From positions 1 through 23,103 of IMG/VR virus record IMGVR_UViG_3300042868_007957: 23,103 nucleotides of DNA, one strand, 5' to 3'. The DNA is from a virus. The number at the start of each line of letters is the position of its first letter. Within the stretch, counting starts at the first letter, position 1. Of the stretch, positions 1-5,354 are shown in pieces. The notes below the pieces were generated by a model. That model had not been told where the DNA came from and searched no databases. It saw only the letters and a list, made by a program, of their open reading frames with translations. The position numbers and the translations under genes are program-made.

Positions 1-52
1 TTTCATATACTTCATTATCAATATATGAATTTAACTCGTTTTTATAATACAT
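1..52 (-). CDS. Start of an unidentified gene, cut by the window edge
   Basis: An ATG at 52 opens a frame that runs off the left edge after 17 codons (MYYKNELNSYIDNEVYE). A GGAG Shine-Dalgarno sequence at 61-58 sits five bases upstream, which supports this start. It lies only about 20 bases downstream of the terminator stem at 73-110, so that hairpin is in its leader and could control it. An overlapping ATG at 63 encodes only ten codons before TAA and is not favoured. Too little is visible to assign a function. Confidence 0.5.
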   Translation of the reverse strand, partial: MYYKNELNSYIDNEVYE

Positions 53-68
53 AAATACTCCATAAATT

Positions 69-110
69 AAAAAAACTCTTACAAGGTGTCGCACTTCCTT
101 ATAAGAGTTT
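69..110 (-). terminator. Rho-independent terminator, possibly an attenuator
   Basis: On the minus strand a 14-bp stem (5' arm at 110-97, 3' arm at 86-73) closes a 10-base loop, AAGTGCGACA, and runs straight into seven T residues. One pair is U-G on the minus strand but C-A on the plus strand, so the structure fits a minus-strand RNA. It ends the ThyX-side gene cluster. It also stands only about 20 bases before the ATG at 52, so it could be a conditional terminator for that gene rather than a simple operon end. Confidence 0.8.
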
Positions 111-175
111 ATTAGTTTGGTATAAAAAAATTATACCTATTAATTTTTGTAATTATTGAGTGCGACTTCAATAAT
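69..175 (-). promoter_or_regulatory. Three-hairpin RNA leader with complementary loops (kissing-loop candidate)
   Basis: In minus-strand order: hairpin A has stem ATTATTGA/TCAATAAT (175-168 and 159-152) with loop AGTCGCAC. Hairpin B has stem GGTATAA/TTATACC (137-131 and 125-119) with a T5 loop. Hairpin C is the terminator (110-97 and 86-73) with loop AAGTGCGACA. Loops A and C are complementary over GTCGCAC/GTGCGAC, extending to 8 bases if the closing pair of A opens. These are among the few GC-rich words in a very AT-rich stretch. Pairing could be a kissing interaction or an anti-terminator. I match it to no named riboswitch. The structure is seen in the sequence; the role is inferred. Confidence 0.5.
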
Positions 176-203
176 AGATTTATTTTTAATTTCAGTAATT
201 TAG

Positions 204-209
204 ATTATA
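204..209 (-). promoter_or_regulatory. Possible -10 box upstream of the structured leader
   Basis: The minus strand reads TATAAT at 209-204, a perfect sigma-70-type -10 hexamer about 30 bases before the first hairpin of the leader. I see no TTGACA-like -35 at 17 bases spacing, and AT-rich DNA produces such hexamers by chance, so this is weak. The rest of 176-277 holds nothing else I can support. Confidence 0.2.
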
Positions 210-277
210 AACGTAATTGCTTAACATTTATTTTACAAAAATACAAAATATTTCTGAAATAAAAAAAAATTATTTTA

Positions 278-403
278 CTAATATGTAATTAACATTATTA
301 ATAAAAAAATTAATATAGAAGCAAAAAACATATTGATTAACAGCGTTTTAAAGACTTCTGCGGGTCTTTTATGCTTGTCCTCATATAAGTATTTATCTAA
401 CAT
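278..403 (-). CDS. Small single-helix membrane protein (41 aa)
   Basis: A 41-codon ORF begins with ATG at 403 and ends with TAG at 278-280. It has a strong GGAGG Shine-Dalgarno site seven bases upstream, inside the end of the preceding gene, which it overlaps by 11 bases. The first 20 residues are charged (MLDKYLYEDKHKRPAEVFKT). Residues 21 to 40 are almost purely hydrophobic (LLINMFFASILIFLLIMLIT), giving one membrane helix close to the C-terminus. The good ribosome site and tight overlap make it a likely real gene. No family is recognised. A role in lysis or membrane modification is conceivable, but nothing in the sequence proves it. Confidence 0.65.
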   Translation of the reverse strand: MLDKYLYEDKHKRPAEVFKTLLINMFFASILIFLLIMLITY

Positions 404-857
404 TATTATCCTCCTGTGAGTACCTAAATATGTATTCTTTATTTTTGTATTTCTCTGGCATCGCTACATCTAAAAATTTTCTTACTTGCAATTCAATATC
501 CAACGCTTCATTCAATTTAACATAGTGCCTTGTTGTTGTATCTGAAGTGAATTTAATGCAATAATTTGCACTTGAATATTTCTCAGGGTTTGGATTTCTT
601 TTGATTACATTGATTAATTTATGCTTTTTATAATCCATTAAAACTTTATTATCTTTTACAATTATTTTCTTTTCAAAAAATGTATTGTAATTAAAATCGG
701 ATATTTCTAAATAATTTCTTTTACTACTTACTTTTACTATATCATTCTTGATTAATTCATTAATCCACAATCTAACTTCTTTGTCGTTAAAATCATTAAT
801 TGTTACAAATTTATCTTTAATTCTTTTTACGGTTTGCTGTTGTTTTTCTTTAGTCAT
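393..857 (-). CDS. Hypothetical protein (154 aa) downstream of thyX
   Basis: The start chosen is ATG at 857, giving MTKEKQQQTVKRIKDKF. A TTG four codons upstream (869) is less likely, because GGAG lies just between the two and is well placed for the ATG. The gene overlaps the end of thyX by eight bases, so translation is probably coupled. The protein is soluble, basic and Lys/Asn-rich. The first about 55 residues (VTINDFNDKEVRLWINELIKNDIV) could form a helical DNA-binding-like domain, but I recognise no family. Its place after thyX suggests a phage accessory or nucleotide-metabolism operon. Function unknown. Confidence 0.75.
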   Translation of the reverse strand: MTKEKQQQTVKRIKDKFVTINDFNDKEVRLWINELIKNDIVKVSSKRNYLEISDFNYNTFFEKKIIVKDNKVLMDYKKHKLINVIKRNPNPEKYSSANYCIKFTSDTTTRHYVKLNEALDIELQVRKFLDVAMPEKYKNKEYIFRYSQEDNNVR

Positions 858-1512
858 TATCTGCTCCAAATAAACTAATAAATTCTTTTGCTAATATCTC
901 TTTTATTGCATCTGCTATAATCCTATGTTCTTTTTGAGTTGCTTTATCGGCTCGCAATTCAATATAATGTAACCAACTTCTTAAATTACCTGTCATATAT
1001 AAAGTTGTTGAAGTGTTCTGGGGCAGTATAAACCGTGCCACTTCTTTAGCAATACCAAACGTTAGCATATCATTATATAATTGAACTGTGGTCGTTTGTA
1101 ACTGCTCTATTGCGTGTTTAAAATTGATTAACTTGTAACTTTGTAAATTACTTTCAATTTCTATACTATTTTGTCGGTTTTGATTATCTTGCATTCTAAA
1201 CTCAATCGGCTCAAACTCTAAATTGCTTTTTGAATATCTGCCAGAAAATTGTTGAAAAACAAATGAACGATGCCTTAAAATCTGCGTTGCTATTGCTAAT
1301 GATGTAGTTATCTCAAAAGTCATATTAATATGTTCAAATACTGACCAATGTTTATTCTTAATGCAATACTTTAATAATTTTGCACTTGTTAAGGTATTCA
1401 TTTGATTACTCGGATTACTTACCCTTGCAATATAGCTTAATAGTTGCTCGCTGTCAAAATTTTCTATTTCTTTTAAAATCGGTTTGGTGATGGATATAAA
1501 TTTAATATTCAT
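850..1512 (-). CDS. thyX: Flavin-dependent thymidylate synthase ThyX
   Basis: ThyX methylates dUMP to dTMP using methylene-tetrahydrofolate, FAD and NADPH, supplying thymidine for phage DNA synthesis. The ThyX signature RHR-X7-S is seen at residues 80-90 (RHRSFVFQQFSGRYS). Other family features are HWSVFEH at 55-61, the NTSTTLYMTGNLRSW block at 166-180 whose Arg contacts dUMP in known structures, and RADKATQKEHR near the C-terminus. The length of 220 aa is normal for phage and bacterial ThyX. The ATG at 1512 has no clear Shine-Dalgarno site and is preceded by a long hairpin at 1536-1596. The gene overlaps the next one by eight bases. Family assignment is secure. Confidence 0.97.
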   Translation of the reverse strand: MNIKFISITKPILKEIENFDSEQLLSYIARVSNPSNQMNTLTSAKLLKYCIKNKHWSVFEHINMTFEITTSLAIATQILRHRSFVFQQFSGRYSKSNLEFEPIEFRMQDNQNRQNSIEIESNLQSYKLINFKHAIEQLQTTTVQLYNDMLTFGIAKEVARFILPQNTSTTLYMTGNLRSWLHYIELRADKATQKEHRIIADAIKEILAKEFISLFGADND

Positions 1513-1535
1513 TTTAATTTTTTTTATTTATAAAT

Positions 1536-1596
1536 AAATAGGCAAGTTAGAAATTTTAAAAAGTAGTTAAAAAAGTATAAACTAACTTACCTATTT
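1536..1596 (-). promoter_or_regulatory. Long hairpin in the thyX leader
   Basis: On the minus strand AAATAGGTAAGTTAG (1596-1582) can pair with CTAACTTGCCTATTT (1550-1536) over all 15 positions, counting one U-G wobble, around a 31-base loop. The wobble is a C-A mismatch on the plus strand, so a minus-strand RNA structure is favoured. No T-tract follows, so it is not a standard terminator. The stem ends 24 bases before the thyX ATG. A weaker AT-only stem (AATTTGAA at 1662-1655 with TTCAAATT at 1624-1617) lies just upstream. A leader or RNA-processing element is the likely reading. Confidence 0.5.
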
Positions 1597-1681
1597 GCGT
1601 TAAAGAATTGTGAGTAAATTTGAAATTAATTGAAGTTTGCAATCTTATACTAAATTCAAATTATTTTTTTTATTTATTCAT

Positions 1682-1789
1682 TTATACTCCAGTTAAAGTT
1701 AAGTTATCTAAATAAGCACCTATTAAGAATGCTACTCCAAATATTGCTATCCAAAGCAATTCTTTTTTTGTAAATTTTTCTATTTTCAT
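1682..1789 (-). CDS. Small single-helix membrane protein (35 aa)
   Basis: A 35-codon ORF starts with ATG at 1789, one base after the stop of the preceding gene, and ends with TAA at 1682-1684. The N-terminus is basic (MKIEKFTKKE), followed by a hydrophobic segment (LLWIAIFGVAFLIGAYL) and a short polar tail ending TLTGV. By the positive-inside rule the N-terminus should be cytoplasmic. The near-zero spacing from the upstream gene supports translation. No family recognised. Very small phage membrane proteins can be holins, antiholins or toxins, but no specific evidence exists here. Confidence 0.55.
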   Translation of the reverse strand: MKIEKFTKKELLWIAIFGVAFLIGAYLDNLTLTGV

Positions 1790-1790
1790 T

Positions 1791-1988
1791 TTAAACATAC
1801 TCCATTAATAAATTTTCTAAAATTTGTTTTTTTTCTTGCAACTCTTCTATTTCACATCTTAAACAATGTAATTCAAAAGATGTTGATGACTTTTTTGATT
1901 TTTCTAATATTGAATAATCATAATAACAATTTTCTAATCTAATATTTAAAATTGCAATATCATTATTTATAACTTCGTTGCTATTCAT
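1791..1988 (-). CDS. Hypothetical coiled-coil protein (65 aa)
   Basis: Small acidic protein starting with ATG at 1988. The C-terminal half (about residues 38 to 64, with LHCLRCEIEELQEKKQILEN) has a heptad-like pattern of Leu/Ile with Glu/Lys and probably forms a coiled coil. Two Cys residues three apart (CLRC) are present, but no second pair, so a zinc site is unlikely unless it dimerises. Its leader, ATAGGTTACACAAATG, resembles that of the gene upstream at 2375. Function unknown. Confidence 0.65.
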   Translation of the reverse strand: MNSNEVINNDIAILNIRLENCYYDYSILEKSKKSSTSFELHCLRCEIEELQEKKQILENLLMEYV

Positions 1989-2010
1989 TTGTGTAACCTA
2001 TTATTGTGTT

Positions 2011-2034
2011 TAAAAAGTGGGCTGTTTCCAGCCC
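2011..2034 (-). terminator. Rho-independent terminator
   Basis: The minus strand has GGGCTG, a GAAA tetraloop and CAGCCC (2034-2019), followed by ACTTTTTAAA. The GNRA loop and GC-only stem in an AT-rich setting make this a strong terminator. It lies eight bases after the stop of the gene at 2043-2375. Confidence 0.9.
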
Positions 2035-2042
2035 TTAAAATA

Positions 2043-2375
2043 TTAATATTTTGTTTCTAAAAAATTGCCTTCTAAATCAAAAATAAATCTGCAATCAAAA
2101 CCATTTGTGCCACCATTCATATATGTAATTTTACTTTTATATAAAAATAATATTTTTGCTCCATCTGAATAATAACTTAATTCAAAAGTAGCATTTAATA
2201 GAAAACAATTAAAATTACCATTGTCTAATCTTAATTTTTCTTTAATAATTACAGCATTATGTAATTTATAATCGTTTGGAACTATCCACTCTATATTAGT
2301 GTTGGTTAATAAAGATAATTCTATCTTTGCTTTTGCATTGTTAGAAATTGCTATTGTGTTATTTGAGATATTCAT
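2043..2375 (-). CDS. Hypothetical protein (110 aa)
   Basis: The ATG at 2375 follows the leader ATAGGTTACAAAATG. The protein is soluble and predicted mainly beta, with alternating hydrophobic stretches (CFLLNATFELSYY, AKILFLYKSKITYM, FDCRFIFDLEGNF). It is flanked by terminators on both sides (2488-2524 upstream and 2011-2034 downstream), so it is probably a single-gene transcription unit. I recognise no domain. Confidence 0.7.
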   Translation of the reverse strand: MNISNNTIAISNNAKAKIELSLLTNTNIEWIVPNDYKLHNAVIIKEKLRLDNGNFNCFLLNATFELSYYSDGAKILFLYKSKITYMNGGTNGFDCRFIFDLEGNFLETKY

Positions 2376-2571
2376 TTTGTAACCTATAATTTAAAAAGTT
2401 TTTAAAAGTGCGTCATTTATTTATATACAATCTAAGAAATATTTTTATAAAATCCAAATAAATATAAAAATAAATTGAAAATAAATTAAAAAAAGTTACA
2501 AAAAATATTTCTAATCTTTGTAACTCTATATAAATTAAGCATTTAAAATAAATAAATAATTTTAAATAATT
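2376..2571. other. 196-bp gene-free spacer
   Basis: A very AT-rich gap between the distal tail genes and the small-gene cluster. It contains the terminator at 2488-2524. It also has an AT-only inverted pair, AGAAATATTTTT near 2434 and AAAAATATTTCT near 2501. A promoter for the gene at 2375 is expected here, but I cannot identify a convincing -35/-10 pair. Confidence 0.5.
2488..2524 (-). terminator. Terminator-like hairpin after the tail module
   Basis: On the minus strand GTTACAAA (2524-2517) pairs with TTTGTAAC (2502-2495) around a 14-base loop and is followed by seven T residues. It lies about 50 bases after the stop of the 162-residue gene, a sensible end for the late tail transcript. The stem is AT-rich, so it is weaker than the terminator at 2011-2034. 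Confidence 0.6.
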
Positions 2572-3060
2572 TTAAATAATTTGTGTATAATTTTCTATTT
2601 TTAGCAAAAAAGAATTTGCAGTTATTGCATATCCTATTTTTTGGATTAAATCTTCAGTGCCACTTGCAGTTGTTAATAATGTTTGTGAGTAGTTAGGATT
2701 GCCTGACCTTATGTAAATTGGACTATCTGGGTATGTTGTTAAAGTTAGTGAAGTGTTGATTATGCCTGTTAAAATTATAGTTGCTATGGCACCGTCTAAT
2801 ACCGTACTTTTAACAACTCCAACGGGCTGTAAATTATCTGAATTGAAATTAGTTGCTTTGTATGCTAAATTATCTTTAATAGCAACCAACCAACCTGCTG
2901 TTAAATTCATTCCTGCTTCAACTTCAATTTCACTATTTTGAATAATTGTAGGTGTATCATTTTCTGCAATATTGGTATAAACACTATTACTACTAACTTG
3001 CAATTCATTAATCATATTTCGTGTTGAAATTACATTATTTTCTAACCTATTAAGTGGCAT
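2572..3060 (-). CDS. Probable tail or fibre-associated structural protein (162 aa)
   Basis: The gene starts ATG at 3060 after CGAGGGGAATAA and abuts the preceding 592-residue gene. Residues about 45 to 105 show a compact beta pattern (EVEAGMNLTAGWLVAIKDN, then QPVGVVKSTVLDGAIATI) like small beta-barrel domains found in phage decoration and fibre proteins. There are no Cys residues and no membrane segment. As the last gene of the tail block it is likely a distal tail, fibre or adaptor component. This rests on position and fold impression, not on a recognised family. Confidence 0.65.
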   Translation of the reverse strand: MPLNRLENNVISTRNMINELQVSSNSVYTNIAENDTPTIIQNSEIEVEAGMNLTAGWLVAIKDNLAYKATNFNSDNLQPVGVVKSTVLDGAIATIILTGIINTSLTLTTYPDSPIYIRSGNPNYSQTLLTTASGTEDLIQKIGYAITANSFLLKIENYTQII

Positions 3061-4839
3061 TTATTCCCCTCGTATAAATAATTTTATTTTTGATATACCT
3101 GTTAATAAGTCAATTTCACAACTTGTTAAAACGTGATTTGTTGAAAAAAACCATTCTGAAGGTAAATTTAATATTGTGCTTAAATCTGAAACTATTTTAT
3201 CTCCTACATCTCTTGGCTTTATTAAATAATCTAAAACTTCGCATTCTAATAACATTGCTTTATCATTCATTATTGAAGCGTATGCTTTACTCTGTACGTA
3301 ATTTAAACCACTTTTATTATATCTTACATTTGCCCACTCAATTAATTTAGCCCTATTTATTTCTTTATTACCACTACTTTTATTATCTGCAGGGTCTATT
3401 GTATCGCCTGTAATGCTTTCATTATATATTGTTTTTGTAGTTTCAGTTCCTAACATTACACTACAATTTGCGTGAGTTAAATAAACTTCATTTGTTTCTC
3501 TTATATAAAATAATTGATTAATTAATATATAAGGTAATTCACCATAAATTGCATCTAAATAATTATTTAATTCTGGTACTTGAACGTTATTAGTAAAAAG
3601 TGCTTTATTATCAAAACTATCTTGTTTTAAACTTCCATAAACTTTATAAGTGTTTTTATTTTGATTTTGTTTATATGCTTTATAAGACACGGTACTTTCT
3701 GCTATTGCATAAACGCCTCTAATTAACTTTACTTCACCTGCTATGTTATCTGCACCTAAACTAATTGAACCACCTGCTAAACTGTCGTATGGTGCTTTAA
3801 AATTTAAGTTTAATCTAACACTATTCAAAGTATCATTTCTATTATATTTAAAAGTTAATTTGCTTATAAATTGTTCGCATAAACTATTTAATAAGTCATT
3901 ACAATTTTTAAATTGATAAAAACCTTCTTTTGATTTATCACTACACAAACCACCAACAGTAACACTATCTACAATTATACTACCAACCATTTTAATATCT
4001 GCATTACTTCCTAAACCTGCACCTTCTTGAGTAGTTAAATCGTATAATTGTTTTTTTAAAGACCAATTAGTTAAAAATGTATTTGTATTCCCAATAACTC
4101 CAGCATTAGAACTTGAAGTATCTTTTAATAACCAATTTCTTAATTTATATTGTGCAATTTCTGTAATAAAATCTAATAAATTAGTTGTAAATAAGGCTGG
4201 TGTAAATAATGAAAATGATTGTCTATTAAGTGCTGAGTAACTTGCAAGCCTTACTGTTTGCGAACCACTATTTACTCCTGAAAAATTTTGATAATTAACA
4301 ACTTGATTGCTTGTTATGCTTGCTCCGTTGTTGTAAAAATGGTCTGTTATCTTATTAAATATAAAATTTTCAATGCTTAATACTTTTAAATCAAAAGTTT
4401 GAGTTTCGCCAAATTTAAAAGTATATTCTTGTTCTGGTATAACATCTTGACAGCCCCAAAACTCTACTACATCATAAGTAACATCAGAAACACCACGCCC
4501 ATTATTGCTTAATATTCGCCATTGATTTGGATAAAATTCATTAGTAATAACTTGACCACCAATTAATATCCAATTTTTTAAAACAGTAAAATCACCTTGC
4601 AAAACTCCAAAATCAATTTTTAAATTTAATAAAGATGCTTTTTGCTTTCCAAATGGCAAACCCTCTTCAAAATCACTTAATATGCTAATTTCATCAAAGA
4701 ACATAGGCGGTAAAAATTCACTATCATAAGTACCAACTGCGGTATTAGAACCACGTAAAAACTCTAATTGAAAGTTCCACGCTTTATTACTTCTTGAACT
4801 GAAATTATATCTAAATATATTTGCATCATTTAAAGGCAT
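3061..4839 (-). CDS. Large distal tail protein, family not recognised (592 aa)
   Basis: Starts MPLNDANIFRYNF at 4839, with AAGAG upstream, 13 bases after the preceding gene. The downstream gene also begins MPLN. The protein is rich in aromatic and Asn residues and lacks membrane segments. Patterns such as DFEEGLPFGKQKASLLNLKI and FSLFTPALFTTNLLDFITEIA are typical of tail tip or baseplate-hub proteins, but I see no diagnostic motif. Position, two genes after the tape measure gene, is where siphoviruses encode the tail-associated hub protein. I see no peptidase or lyase motif. Confidence 0.75.
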   Translation of the reverse strand: MPLNDANIFRYNFSSRSNKAWNFQLEFLRGSNTAVGTYDSEFLPPMFFDEISILSDFEEGLPFGKQKASLLNLKIDFGVLQGDFTVLKNWILIGGQVITNEFYPNQWRILSNNGRGVSDVTYDVVEFWGCQDVIPEQEYTFKFGETQTFDLKVLSIENFIFNKITDHFYNNGASITSNQVVNYQNFSGVNSGSQTVRLASYSALNRQSFSLFTPALFTTNLLDFITEIAQYKLRNWLLKDTSSSNAGVIGNTNTFLTNWSLKKQLYDLTTQEGAGLGSNADIKMVGSIIVDSVTVGGLCSDKSKEGFYQFKNCNDLLNSLCEQFISKLTFKYNRNDTLNSVRLNLNFKAPYDSLAGGSISLGADNIAGEVKLIRGVYAIAESTVSYKAYKQNQNKNTYKVYGSLKQDSFDNKALFTNNVQVPELNNYLDAIYGELPYILINQLFYIRETNEVYLTHANCSVMLGTETTKTIYNESITGDTIDPADNKSSGNKEINRAKLIEWANVRYNKSGLNYVQSKAYASIMNDKAMLLECEVLDYLIKPRDVGDKIVSDLSTILNLPSEWFFSTNHVLTSCEIDLLTGISKIKLFIRGE

Positions 4840-4852
4840 TTTATTTACTCTT

Positions 4853-5353
4853 TTATATTAGTGGATATGCAGTTTCAAATTCTAAATTCCATTTATTTAA
4901 TCCTCCAGTGCTTTCAACTGCTCCTTTGCTTAAAAAAACTACTTGTAAAGCGTGAGTATCAATTTTAGCAGGGTCTGAATTATAAAAATTACTTAAATAA
5001 GGATAGTCATAATTTTCGGCTGTATTATGAAAAAACAAATAATGATATTTTTTCTTTAATAAATCAAAATTAAATCTATTAGCCGTATAGGTTGCTGGGT
5101 TTGTTTGCTTAATAAAGTTTTGATAAACCAATTCTAATGTATATTGCTCATAATTAATTTTACTAATTACTACTTGCCTTCCATTCAAATTCCTTGCAGT
5201 TTCAATGTCGTCACTTTGTCTCATATACAATCCCAAAACGTCAAAAGTTGTAACTACCTTATCACTTAAAGCATCTAAGGTGCTTTTAGTAACCAAAGCA
5301 TTGTTATTATTTACATCAGTACCATAAACTGTTACTTTATACCCTGCTATCAT
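4853..5353 (-). CDS. Probable distal tail protein (166 aa)
   Basis: The ATG at 5353 has AAGGGGG ten bases upstream. The gene sits directly after the tape measure gene, the standard place of the distal tail (Dit-like) protein or a small tail tip adaptor. The sequence is mixed alpha/beta, ends in GGLNKWNLEFETAYPLI, and shows no membrane segment. A Dit role is inferred from position only. At 166 aa it is shorter than typical Dit proteins (over 200 aa). Confidence 0.7.
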   Translation of the reverse strand: MIAGYKVTVYGTDVNNNNALVTKSTLDALSDKVVTTFDVLGLYMRQSDDIETARNLNGRQVVISKINYEQYTLELVYQNFIKQTNPATYTANRFNFDLLKKKYHYLFFHNTAENYDYPYLSNFYNSDPAKIDTHALQVVFLSKGAVESTGGLNKWNLEFETAYPLI

Positions 5354-5354
5354 T

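Noticed and set aside
31-63. Ten-codon ORF overlapping the leftmost gene start
   Set aside because: Too short, without its own ribosome site; kept only as a remote leader-peptide possibility.
73-175. tRNA or tRNA-like structure
   Set aside because: No acceptor stem, T-loop word GTTC or anticodon arm can be drawn; the stems are separate tandem hairpins.
236-243. Bacteroidota-type -7 promoter box (TATTTTTG on the minus strand)
   Set aside because: It fits TAnnTTTG, but no TTTG-type -33 element is correctly spaced, and such words are frequent in AT-rich DNA.
350-369. Inverted repeat AAAGAC/GTCTTT as a terminator
   Set aside because: Only six pairs, inside the 41-residue gene, with no T-tract after it on the minus strand.
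858-869. TTG start for the 154-residue gene after thyX
   Set aside because: GGAG lies just after this TTG and is correctly spaced for the ATG at 857.
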